Source: Planobacterium oryzisoli | GTDB taxonomy: Bacteria; Bacteroidota; Bacteroidia; Flavobacteriales; Weeksellaceae | Direction: 5' to 3' | DNA length: 64,000 nt | Assembly: GCF_015354315.1 (NCBI RefSeq) | Contig: NZ_JADKYY010000007.1 | Coordinates: forward strand, 62,001 to 126,000 | Shown here: piece after piece, positions 37,768 to 45,540 of the stretch | How positions within the stretch are numbered: position 1 is the stretch's first letter | Layout: each line of letters opens with the position of its first letter | Made by a program: the position numbers and the translations under genes | Notes under the pieces: model-generated | What the model saw: only the letters and a program-made list of their open reading frames with translations | Databases searched by the model: none | Told to the model about the DNA's origin: nothing

Positions 37768-37788
37768 AAAGACGAAACGTAAAAGAGG

Positions 37789-37821
37789 GTCCTGGAAAGT
37801 TTGATTTCCAGGACTTTTTTT
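37789..37821 (+). terminator. Intrinsic terminator after bacilliredoxin
   Basis: A perfect 10-bp stem (GTCCTGGAAA / TTTCCAGGAC, loop GTTTGA) is followed by seven T residues. It separates the bacilliredoxin gene from the convergent transporter-like gene. Confidence 0.88.
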
Positions 37822-37830
37822 ATGCCTCAA

Positions 37831-39234
37831 TTAGCCAAAAAAGAGGTAGGCAAGACTAATTGCAGTGATAATACCTACTAAATCCGCAAGAAGCATGGTA
37901 CCCACTGTATATCGGATATTTCTGATTCCTACTGCTCCAAAATACACTGCAATCACATAGAAAGTGGTATCCGAGCTTCCTTGCAGAATTCCCGCCAGGC
38001 GGGAAGGAAAGCTGTCCGGACCAAAGGTGGTCATAGTATCTACCATCATACCGCGCGCACCGGATCCGCTTAAAGGTTTAATTAAAGCGGTAGGAAGACC
38101 ATCTACAAACCGGGTATCCATATTTGCGGCAGATGCTACGTACTTCATTCCATCTATTATAATTTCAAACACGCCCGAGGTGCGTAGCAGCGAAATAGCT
38201 ATGAGCATTCCCACCAAATACGGAATAATCTTTACGCAGGTCCAAAAACCTTCCTTTGCTCCTTCGATAAACGCGTCAAAGATGTTGATCTTCTTATAAA
38301 TTCCTCCCAGGATAATCGCAAAGAATATAAAGAGAATCATTCCATTACTGAGCACTTTGCTGAAACCATCCAATTCATCCTTGCTTAACTGAACCAAATA
38401 CACCACAAGCAGCGCAATAGCCGCAGAAATCCCCCCTATATAAGCAAGGACAATGGGCTGAAACAAATTAATACGCTGCTTTATGGAAACAATGATCATT
38501 GCGGCCATCGTAGCGGCAAAAGTAGCGATAAGACAAGGCAGGAATATATCGGTAGGGGTTTGTGAACCCATCGATGCCCGTATGGCAATAATCGATACCG
38601 GAATTAAGGTAAGACCGCTGGCGTGCAGGCACAGAAACATCACCTGTGCATTGCTGGCCGTGTCTTTGGAAGGGTTAAGGGTCTGAAGACTTTCCATTGC
38701 CTTAAGTCCAAACGGCGTTGCAGCATTGTCCAGACCGAGTAGATTTGCACTGAAATTGAGCGTCATATGGCCAAAAGAGGGGTGGTTCTTAGGTATTTCC
38801 GGGAATAGGCGTGAGAAAAAAGGTTGGATGATCCGCGAAAGAAGATTTATTCCTCCCGCCTTTTCGGCAATGCTCATAAATCCCATAAAAAGAGTCATTA
38901 TACCAATTAAACCCAGACAGATTTTTACGGCCGTCTCCGAGGTGCCAATGACTCCGTCGGTCGACTGAATGCGGTAGATCTGCACACTGGAGGAACCTTC
39001 CACTTTTTTGTATCCGATATGATCTACTTTGGTATCTGGTGCAGTTTCCAGCGCATACTGAACGTTCATAGGAAGCGAGGCCAGTGGCTGAGAAGCTATT
39101 GCGACTGTATCTCCCCCTTTTCCTACCACCATATCATTGTAGATTGCCTTGTAATTAGGAGAAAACAAATACTTAATGCTGGCAACCACAATTGCCACTA
39201 TTATAAATGCGGACCAAATCCTACTTAGCACCAT
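37831..39234 (-). CDS. Nucleoside-recognition (Gate) domain membrane protein, SpmA/SpmB-like fusion
   Basis: The 467-residue polytopic protein contains two nucleoside-recognition domains. The N-terminal half resembles SpmA (GGINLLSRIIQPFFSRLFPE, HMTLNFSANLLGLDNAATPF, NAQVMFLCLHASGLTLIP) and the C-terminal half resembles SpmB (EGAKEGFWTCVKIIPYLVGM, LPTALIKPLSGSGARGMMVD, LQGSSDTTFYVIAVYFGAVG). In Bacillus these are two genes needed for spore-core dehydration; here they are fused in a presumed non-spore-former, so a general transport or ion-flux role is more likely. The N-terminal 100 residues include a periplasmic-looking insert between the first helix and the SpmA part. It is divergent from the EF-G paralogue. 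Confidence 0.88.
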   Translation of the reverse strand: MVLSRIWSAFIIVAIVVASIKYLFSPNYKAIYNDMVVGKGGDTVAIASQPLASLPMNVQYALETAPDTKVDHIGYKKVEGSSSVQIYRIQSTDGVIGTSETAVKICLGLIGIMTLFMGFMSIAEKAGGINLLSRIIQPFFSRLFPEIPKNHPSFGHMTLNFSANLLGLDNAATPFGLKAMESLQTLNPSKDTASNAQVMFLCLHASGLTLIPVSIIAIRASMGSQTPTDIFLPCLIATFAATMAAMIIVSIKQRINLFQPIVLAYIGGISAAIALLVVYLVQLSKDELDGFSKVLSNGMILFIFFAIILGGIYKKINIFDAFIEGAKEGFWTCVKIIPYLVGMLIAISLLRTSGVFEIIIDGMKYVASAANMDTRFVDGLPTALIKPLSGSGARGMMVDTMTTFGPDSFPSRLAGILQGSSDTTFYVIAVYFGAVGIRNIRYTVGTMLLADLVGIITAISLAYLFFG

Positions 39235-39464
39235 GGAATCAAAATTTGGATAAATTTAAATTAAAATTTGAATTAACCTTGTATCCGACGGTCGGGAAGT
39301 GTTCTTAAAAATGGGTTTTTACTGTAATGGCATTTTTAGGGTGCTAAATGTCATACGTTTTAGTATGGTACATAAATACTTCGTCTGAAAATGTTTTGTA
39401 ACTTTATTAACATCAAAATCAGCAGGATACATTATCATGGGTTTTTGAGACGTAACAATTAAAA

Positions 39465-41600
39465 ATGTACACTATGGTTACTAACACTTCTAATCTTCGT
39501 AATGTCGTACTTCTGGGTCATGCCGGAAGTGGCAAGACCACTCTGGCAGAAACTATGCTCTTTGAAGGTGGTGAGATAAAACGACGCGGAACAGTACAGG
39601 CGCACAATACGGTTTCGGATAATACCGATATTGAACATGAGCGTGAGGCCACCTTATTTTCGCACCAGCTGCTTGTGCATTGGCGGGAAAATAAAATCAA
39701 TGTTATTGACACTCCCGGAGCCGATGATTTTGTCGGTGAGGTCGTAGGTTCACTTAAAGTAGCGGACACAGCGCTTATTGTGCTCAACGCAGCAGGCGGT
39801 GTAGAAGTAGGTACAGAACTGGTTTGGGAATATGTAGAGCGGTTTAAAACACCGGCCGTATTTGTGGTAAACCAAATGGACCATCCAAAAGCCGATTTTG
39901 AAAGTACGTTGCAGCAAGCCCAGCAAAGGTTTGGCCCAAAAGTGCTTCCCGTACAGTATCCTCTGAACAGCGGTCAGGAGTTTAACCAAATAGTAGATGC
40001 ACTTCGCATGGTACTATATGAATTCCCAGCAGAAGGCGGTAAACCTTTTAAGAAAGAAATCCCGGAGAGTGAATTGCCTAAGGCCAAAGCCTACCATAAT
40101 GCCCTCGTTGAAATTGCTGCAGAAAACGAGGAAGGTCTAATGGAAAGATATTTCGAAGAAGGAACCCTCTCCGAAGAAGATCTGGCTAAAGGCCTGACGA
40201 TTGCCTTGGCGCATCAGCAGTTCTTTCCAGTGTTCGTGGCATCGGGCTGGAAAGATATGGGTACCGGTAGAATTATGGGATTTTTGAATGATATAGGACC
40301 CTCGCCTGCCGACAGACCCTCGCGCATCCTAACCGACGGAACCGCTCTAGGGTGCTCTTCAGAGGATAAAACAACACTTTATATCTATAAGACGACTTCG
40401 GAGCCGCAAGTAGGCATGCTGTCCTATTTTAAGGTACTTGCCGGTACCGTAAAACCGGGAGATGAACTCGTCAATGCCCAAAACGGTGAAGTGGAGCGTA
40501 TCGCGCAGCTTTTCGTGGCACGCGGTAAAGAGCGCTTGCCCGTTGAAAAACTTCAGGCAGGAGATCTGGGTGTTACTGTGAAACTAAAATCAGCCCATAC
40601 CAATAATACACTTAATGCAAAAGGCGTTCAGCGCGAAATCCGCCCGATGGAGTATCCGGAGAGTACTATTCGCAAAGCCATCTTCACAAATAATGCAGCC
40701 GACACAGAGAAACTTTTCGCTGCCCTAAACAAAATAAAGGAAGAAGATCCTACCGTAGCGCTCTCCATCGATCAGGAAACCCGGGAGGCGATTCTTGGAG
40801 GACAGGGGCAGATGCATCTTGACTTAGTAAAACAAAGGCTTCAAAAGGAATTTGGGATTGAGATGGAAATGAAAAACCCGCGGATTTCCTACCGCGAAAC
40901 CATAACTTCCAAAGCATCTGCAGAATACCGACACAAAAAGCAGTCCGGCGGAGCGGGTCAATTTGGTGAAATTCATATGGTAGTGGAAAACTACTACGAA
41001 GGGATGCCTGATCCACAGGGATACAGTATACGGCAAAAAGAAATTGAAGACTTGCCGTGGGGCGGGACCCTGGCTTTCTACTGGTGCATCGTGGGCGGTG
41101 CAATCGATAATCGCTATATAGGAGCCATCAAGAAGGGAATCATGACGCAAATGAAAAACGGCCCTTTGACCGGTAGTCCGTGTCAGAATATCCGTGTAAT
41201 TGTCTTCGACGGCAAAATGCACAGTGTGGACAGCAACGATATTTCGTTCCAACTTGCTGCATCCGGAGCATTTCGTGAGGCCTTTGAAAAAGCACATCCG
41301 CAGTTGCTCGAACCGATATACCACCTCGATATATTATGTCCTGACGAATCTACAGGGGATGTGATGGGCGACTTGCAGACCCGAAGGGCCATGATTACAG
41401 GTATGGACACCGAAGGGCATTACCAAAAGATCATGGCAGATGTTCCACTGGCTGAGCTAAACGACTACGGCTCCAACCTTAGATCCATTACGGGAGGTAA
41501 GGCAAAATTTTCAATGAAATTTTCATCCTACCAACTAGTGCCTGCTAATGTGCAGCAACAGCTTGTAGCAAAATACACAGACCTTACTTTGCACGAATAG
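39465..41600 (+). CDS. Elongation factor G paralogue with altered GTPase motifs
   Basis: The 711-residue protein has the five-domain EF-G layout. P-loop GHAGSGKT lies at 18-25, but switch II reads DTPGADDF (82-89), with Ala86 where EF-G has the catalytic His of DTPGHVDF. The guanine-specificity motif is NQMD (136-139) instead of NKMD. Domain IV is present around YRHKKQSGGAGQFGEIHMVV. It is therefore a divergent paralogue, not the main fusA, and probably hydrolyses GTP poorly. A Bacteroides EF-G paralogue has been reported to support translation without GTP hydrolysis; whether this protein is its orthologue is inference. It is a single gene with a hairpin after its stop. ATG 39474 is an alternative start. 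Confidence 0.9.
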   Translation: MYTMVTNTSNLRNVVLLGHAGSGKTTLAETMLFEGGEIKRRGTVQAHNTVSDNTDIEHEREATLFSHQLLVHWRENKINVIDTPGADDFVGEVVGSLKVADTALIVLNAAGGVEVGTELVWEYVERFKTPAVFVVNQMDHPKADFESTLQQAQQRFGPKVLPVQYPLNSGQEFNQIVDALRMVLYEFPAEGGKPFKKEIPESELPKAKAYHNALVEIAAENEEGLMERYFEEGTLSEEDLAKGLTIALAHQQFFPVFVASGWKDMGTGRIMGFLNDIGPSPADRPSRILTDGTALGCSSEDKTTLYIYKTTSEPQVGMLSYFKVLAGTVKPGDELVNAQNGEVERIAQLFVARGKERLPVEKLQAGDLGVTVKLKSAHTNNTLNAKGVQREIRPMEYPESTIRKAIFTNNAADTEKLFAALNKIKEEDPTVALSIDQETREAILGGQGQMHLDLVKQRLQKEFGIEMEMKNPRISYRETITSKASAEYRHKKQSGGAGQFGEIHMVVENYYEGMPDPQGYSIRQKEIEDLPWGGTLAFYWCIVGGAIDNRYIGAIKKGIMTQMKNGPLTGSPCQNIRVIVFDGKMHSVDSNDISFQLAASGAFREAFEKAHPQLLEPIYHLDILCPDESTGDVMGDLQTRRAMITGMDTEGHYQKIMADVPLAELNDYGSNLRSITGGKAKFSMKFSSYQLVPANVQQQLVAKYTDLTLHE

Positions 41601-41619
41601 TACATCGCAGTTGTAAATT

Positions 41620-41648
41620 AAGCCCTTTGCCTTCCGCTTAGGGCTTTT
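41620..41648 (+). terminator. Intrinsic terminator after the EF-G paralogue
   Basis: A 7-bp stem (AAGCCCT / AGGGCTT, 13-base loop) is followed by TTTT. It lies 20 bases after the stop and overlaps the last codons of the convergent pseudogene. Confidence 0.6.
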
Positions 41649-42268
41649 GCTGTTTTGTGGCAAGCAGGTGCACTACACTTCCCACGCCCTGATGCAAAGC
41701 GCCTTCGCGTAGGGAAGTTTCCGCACTTTGTAGGTGGGTTATAGAAAGCATGGTAAAATCGTTTTGAAGCTGCTTGCAGGAAAATAGGTACTCCAATTGG
41801 CGGGGGCCTCCAATGTTCGGATTGGTTTTTTGGTAGGCCGCATGCTCTTCACTGAAGGCCTCGAGAAGCAGCGTACCGCCGGGTTTTAAAAGCGTTGCCA
41901 GCTTTTGGTGGTAGCCGGCTCGGATCTCTGGCTGAAAATGGGCGAAGATAAGTGCAATGCAGTCAAAGGAATTTTCAGGATAATCCAACTCCAAGAAATT
42001 TCCCGTTTGGTAGTGGACTTCTACGCCCTACGCCGCTGCTAAAGCTAAGGCCTTACTGCGAGCCTCTGTGCTGGAATCCATGGCCTACACCCTCCAGCCC
42101 CTACTTGCGGCGTAGACCGCGTTTCGGCCTTCCCCCTCCGCCGGAAGCAGCAGAGCGCCGGGAGCAAGCTTGTCGAGCTGTTGTTTGAAAAACTGGTTGG
42201 GAAGCTTCCCGTACACATACTCCGCGCTCGAATAGCGCTCGCCCCAAAGGGTTTTTGCTTGTACTCAT
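41638..42268 (-). pseudogene. SAM-dependent methyltransferase, decayed (frameshift and two in-frame stops)
   Basis: The minus strand encodes one continuous methyltransferase-like protein in a single frame: [40 protein letters not shown] (SAM loop), ALALAAA, then GVEVHYQTGNFLELDYPENS and a C-terminus ending in TKQQKP. Two amber codons interrupt it, at 42087-42085 and 42030-42028, both at places where relatives would have Glu or a similar residue; GAG to TAG is the simplest explanation. The only nearby ATG (42268) is in another frame; removing one C from the CCC near 42254 would join MSTSKN to LWGERY. Only the last 118 codons remain open, and these have no start other than TTG. TAG is a normal stop for other genes here, so recoding is unlikely. 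It lies 6 bases after the M14 peptidase gene. Confidence 0.85.
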
Positions 42269-42274
42269 CTGTAT

Positions 42275-44002
42275 TTAATGGATTCGGTATATAGGGTACT
42301 TCCTATGGGATGATTCGTAGTGCGGAGAGGCGTGGTATATCCAGTCCAGTTGCTGCCTGCTGCTTTTTTGTGCGCCCGGATTTTCTTTAAGCATTTTTTT
42401 AAAGCGCTCCCGAAGGTCCGGATTCTTAGAAAGGAGTTCCAGGGCCGTATCTTCAAATACATAGTCGGAGTAGTGCTCCTTCTGTCCCAAGATCGAATCA
42501 AAGTAGTTCCACGCAAAAAAGCTGTCTACGCCCTGAGGTTCCAGTGTTTCCAGAAGGTATTTAATGCCCGGCTGGGCAGTGGGAACGAGCAAATCCCCTA
42601 ATTGCAGTCGCACGGACTCCATGGTAGTATCTACCTGTACGTTGGAATGCAGATAGTGTCCTTCGTAGGGCGCAGCTACGGTGTTAAAATCTTTAATTCG
42701 GTACACTTCCGCCGTAACTAAAGTATCTTGGGTAATGACGGTGGTTTGGATTCGGTTGCGCTTTAGATGCGCAATAATAGGCCACTGACTTTTGGGAACC
42801 ACGTAAAAACGCGGGACTTTGACCGCCAGGGTGGGCGTATAATTTGTGTAGAAAGGTATGTGTTTGGTATAGGGCGCATTCCGGTCGTACTTTAAACGGG
42901 TAAGTCCCGTAACCCCACTGGGAACCTCAAGGCCTTTGTACCCGCTGAACAGCAGAGAATCAGAAACAGAGCGGTCTACTTTCCATTGCAAAGGATAGTT
43001 TTTTCCCGCTGTATACTCCCGGCGGTTTTCTTTGCGCGCCTTGTGGAGCTTTTGCCAGTTTTTTTCCAAATAGCGCAGATGAGAGAGCATGTTCTGGTAG
43101 GTGGCTTCTTCGCGCTCTGCATAGGGCTTAAGCATATGGGTTTCCACTACCGTTCCGGGTATATCGAATAATGAGGTGTATCCAGTGGCATAGCGTGGAG
43201 AATCCATAAATTGATCGTACCCTTTGTCGGGTGTGGTGCCCCAAACATTTACATACGGTATGGCTTCAATACCTTTGGCTTTTAAATCCTTAAGTACTTC
43301 CGGGTTCATCGTACGGTGGTAGAACTCTCCCAGCGTTTTTCCCAGGCGCTCTTTGTTGGTTGCGATATAGGTGAGTGTATGCTGGTAGTCGGCACCGTTA
43401 CTTACATGGTTGTCAATGAAAAACTCAGGCTTTAATTCGTGAACCAATTCCTGGAAGGAAACGGCGTTGCGGGAATCCGTTTTAATGAAGTCCCGGTTTA
43501 AGTCAAAGTTGCGGGCGTTACCACGAAACCCGTAGGATTCCGGACCGTTTTGATTGACCCTTGTAAAGGCATTTCTGTTTAGCATTCCTCCCACATTATA
43601 ACTTGCAACCACGGCCACTGAGGTGTTTTTCAGGTGCGGAATCTTCCCCGACGCAAGATCTCGTAATAGCCGCATGGAGGCATCAATACCATCGGGTTCT
43701 CCCGGATGGATCCCGTTATTTATCAGTACCAGCCCCCTGTCTTCTGAAAAGGTCTTTTTGGGATTGTAATTATAAAATACAATCAGCAGGGGCTCACCAC
43801 TGTCGGTAGTTCCCCACTTGCGGGTGGTAATGGATGGAAATTTTTCCAGCTCGGCGTAAAAATCAAGCATTTGCTGGTAAGAAGCAGTCTGGTTTCTGTT
43901 TCCACGCTCGAAAGGCGTGGCTAGAACTTGTGCAGAAACGATTGAGCAGATTCCGAGCGATAAAAAGAAAGAAAGAAAAGAGCGTAGGGCAGTACAGTTC
44001 AT
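42275..44002 (-). CDS. Secreted M14 family zinc carboxypeptidase
   Basis: The 575-residue protein starts with a signal peptide (about residues 1-24, hydrophobic LSFFLSLGICSIVSA). The M14 domain follows: zinc ligands in GIHPGEPDGID (H-x-x-E), the distal His in FIDNHVSNGADYQHT, and the likely general-base Glu in GTVVETHMLKPYAE. RKWGTTDSGEPLLIVFYN is the usual start of this flavobacterial group. The C-terminal third has no recognised domain. It is exported to the periplasm or outside and should trim peptides, perhaps for nutrition. It is followed by the methyltransferase pseudogene, probably on the same transcript. Confidence 0.88.
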   Translation of the reverse strand: MNCTALRSFLSFFLSLGICSIVSAQVLATPFERGNRNQTASYQQMLDFYAELEKFPSITTRKWGTTDSGEPLLIVFYNYNPKKTFSEDRGLVLINNGIHPGEPDGIDASMRLLRDLASGKIPHLKNTSVAVVASYNVGGMLNRNAFTRVNQNGPESYGFRGNARNFDLNRDFIKTDSRNAVSFQELVHELKPEFFIDNHVSNGADYQHTLTYIATNKERLGKTLGEFYHRTMNPEVLKDLKAKGIEAIPYVNVWGTTPDKGYDQFMDSPRYATGYTSLFDIPGTVVETHMLKPYAEREEATYQNMLSHLRYLEKNWQKLHKARKENRREYTAGKNYPLQWKVDRSVSDSLLFSGYKGLEVPSGVTGLTRLKYDRNAPYTKHIPFYTNYTPTLAVKVPRFYVVPKSQWPIIAHLKRNRIQTTVITQDTLVTAEVYRIKDFNTVAAPYEGHYLHSNVQVDTTMESVRLQLGDLLVPTAQPGIKYLLETLEPQGVDSFFAWNYFDSILGQKEHYSDYVFEDTALELLSKNPDLRERFKKMLKENPGAQKSSRQQLDWIYHASPHYESSHRKYPIYRIH

Positions 44003-44054
44003 AATAGGAGATTAACCAAAAAAGGTACGGTAAAAATAACTAATTAAATCGGGA

Positions 44055-44576
44055 CTAATCGTTCTCGTTTCTAAGATAAACCAGCTGGCTGGCTTCAGGG
44101 GTGTGGTCGGAATCAAGAATCTGTGCGCTGCGGCATTTGATTAAAAGGTGTTCTATAAAAAAACCAGTTTCAAAAAACTGCCGGTGGACACCTTCGAGCA
44201 GTTCAAAATAGAGATGGATTCCTACACTGTTGTTGTGCAGATCCATTTTCTTTTCCAGAGGCTCGTTGGGAAATAGTTCCTCATGGAGATCGGTGAATTT
44301 CTTGCAGTAGCGCCGCGCTTTTTCGGGGGAAGAAATCTTCGAGCAATACATTAAGATAAGGCAACACCATAAGGCATGGCGGAAGGCATTTCCCACCCCA
44401 CTGGTAGAATTGGTATACGGGAAATAGCGCTTTGCAATGCTAAAGGTTCTTAGGGTCGCATAGAGGCTCAAAAGTGTAAACAGGGGATGAGAAAGTGCTA
44501 AAGAAAGTAACTTTAGAATCTTTTTCAGAGATAAACTCCGCAATGACGATACGACTACCGATAATGCACTTCTCAT
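44055..44576 (-). CDS. Small HALW/DLHNN-motif protein (DUF6973-like)
   Basis: The 173-residue protein has a basic, partly hydrophobic N-terminus (about residues 1-50) and then a conserved-looking core: GVGNAFRHALWCCLILMYCS, an E-K-A-R-R helix, FTDLHEELFPNEPLEKKMDL and HNNSVGIHLYFELLEG. The A-F-R-H-A-L-W and D-L-H-N-N-x-x-G motifs recall the DUF6973 family of Bacteroidetes, whose function I do not know; the spaced His, Glu and Asp residues could form a metal site. It lies between accD and the M14 peptidase, with a terminator upstream of it, so it may have its own promoter. Confidence 0.65.
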   Translation of the reverse strand: MRSALSVVVSSLRSLSLKKILKLLSLALSHPLFTLLSLYATLRTFSIAKRYFPYTNSTSGVGNAFRHALWCCLILMYCSKISSPEKARRYCKKFTDLHEELFPNEPLEKKMDLHNNSVGIHLYFELLEGVHRQFFETGFFIEHLLIKCRSAQILDSDHTPEASQLVYLRNEND

Positions 44577-44583
44577 AAATAAT

Positions 44584-44609
44584 AAATCCCATCGTTAAGG
44601 ATGAGATTT
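44584..44609 (-). terminator. Intrinsic terminator after accD
   Basis: On the minus strand AAATCTCATC, loop CTTAAC and GATGGGATTT form a 10-bp stem with one G-U pair, followed by ATTATTT. It lies 7 bases after the accD stop. The plus-strand version has a mismatch, so termination is directed at accD. Confidence 0.6.
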
Positions 44610-44616
44610 TGTTTTA

Positions 44617-45468
44617 TTATGCGCTAGGGATTAAGGAGATGGTTTGTCCTACTTTCGCCTTCGCCTCGGTTCGTTTGACAATGAAATCCACGAAGCCTTT
44701 TTCCATTAAAAACTCTGAAGTCTGGAAGCCCTCAGGCAGGTCTTTTCCAATCGTTTCTCTAATTACCCGCGGTCCTGCAAATCCAATCAATGCTCCTGGT
44801 TCCGCCATAATGATGTCGGCCGTCATCGCAAAGGAAGCAGTGATTCCTCCAAACGTAGGATCGCACAGGTAGGCGATGTACAGTAAACCTTCGTCCCCAA
44901 GCTGCGCTAATTTTGACTGTACTTTCGCCAGCTGCATTAATGAGAAGGCTGCCTCCTGCATTCTTGCCCCACCGGATTGACAAATGATCATATACGGAAG
45001 TCGGTGTTGGATACAGTAGTCTACAGCACGACGGATCTTTTCTCCCATTACAGAACCCAAGGATCCTCCAATAAAAGCGAAATCCATACAGGAAATAACC
45101 ATTTCCTTTCCATCCACTTTGCCCACAGCATTTCTTATGGAATCGCTTAGTTTTGTTTTGGCTTTGACTTCTTTCAGACGGTCCGAGTACGCTTTAGTAT
45201 CTTTGAAATGCAGCATGTCAACACTCTCTACCTGCGCGTCGAGTTCCTTATACTTATTATTGTCAAAGAAGATTTCAAAAAATTCGTTACTGCCAATACG
45301 CACATGGAATCCATCTTCAGGAGATACAAAGTTGTTTTTCTTTAATTCCTCGTGTTCTACAATCTTCCCGGAAGGGGTCTTGTGCCACAGGCCTTTCGGA
45401 ACGTCCTTTTTATCTTCCGTAGAAGTGGTTATGTTTTTCGTTTTGCGCTTAAACCAATCAAATGCCAT
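44617..45468 (-). CDS. accD: Acetyl-CoA carboxylase carboxyltransferase beta subunit AccD
   Basis: The 283-residue subunit pairs with AccA to carboxylate acetyl-CoA in fatty-acid synthesis. The crotonase-like core is clear: [49 protein letters not shown] and [20 protein letters not shown]. The N-terminal zinc ribbon of E. coli AccD is degenerate: after KGLWHK the four cysteine positions read T31, G34, S49 and D52 (KTPSGK ... VSPEDGF), so no metal site remains. This seems normal for flavobacteria. A stable hairpin lies 15 bases upstream of the start, and a terminator follows the gene. Confidence 0.95.
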   Translation of the reverse strand: MAFDWFKRKTKNITTSTEDKKDVPKGLWHKTPSGKIVEHEELKKNNFVSPEDGFHVRIGSNEFFEIFFDNNKYKELDAQVESVDMLHFKDTKAYSDRLKEVKAKTKLSDSIRNAVGKVDGKEMVISCMDFAFIGGSLGSVMGEKIRRAVDYCIQHRLPYMIICQSGGARMQEAAFSLMQLAKVQSKLAQLGDEGLLYIAYLCDPTFGGITASFAMTADIIMAEPGALIGFAGPRVIRETIGKDLPEGFQTSEFLMEKGFVDFIVKRTEAKAKVGQTISLIPSA

Positions 45469-45483
45469 AATGTTTTATTTAAG

Positions 45484-45511
45484 TTCCCTGGCACAGTAAC
45501 ATGCCAGGGAA
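45484..45511 (-). terminator. Stable hairpin between fba and accD (terminator or leader structure)
   Basis: A perfect 10-bp stem (TTCCCTGGCA / TGCCAGGGAA, 8-base loop) lies after the fba stop and 15 bases before the accD start. The sequence after it on the minus strand (CTTAAATAAAAC) is only weakly U-rich, so it may be an fba terminator or processing signal, or a structure in the accD leader. Confidence 0.55.
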
Positions 45512-45514
45512 CCG

Positions 45515-45522
45515 CAAATTTA
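45515..45522 (-). promoter_or_regulatory. Candidate -7 element for accD
   Basis: On the minus strand TAAATTTG fits TAnnTTTG just upstream of the hairpin. If used, the accD message would begin at the base of the hairpin. No -33 TTG is evident. Confidence 0.35.
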
Positions 45523-45540
45523 ATAAAAGTTAATTTACTA

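Noticed and set aside
37831-39234. Sporulation function for the SpmA/SpmB-like fusion
   Set aside because: No spore genes are nearby and the rest of the window is flavobacterial; the shared domain is a general transport fold.
39352-39367. CATAC/GTATG hairpin upstream of the EF-G paralogue as a riboswitch or small RNA
   Set aside because: The stem is only 5 bp in an AT-rich gap with no further paired structure, so chance is the better explanation.
40824-41324. A 166-codon open frame antisense to the EF-G paralogue
   Set aside because: Shadow of a strongly conserved coding region with no recognisable motifs.
41638-41994. Reading the open 118-codon segment as an intact small methyltransferase gene
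   Set aside because: Its apparent first residue is a TTG inside a longer conserved frame that continues upstream through two amber codons; no ATG or SAM-binding loop is within the open part, so it is the tail of a pseudogene.
42028-42087. TAG recoding (for example pyrrolysine) in the methyltransferase
   Set aside because: TAG ends many intact genes here (base 241, ldcA, mnmA, mraY), and the same gene also needs a frameshift to be read, so decay is simpler.
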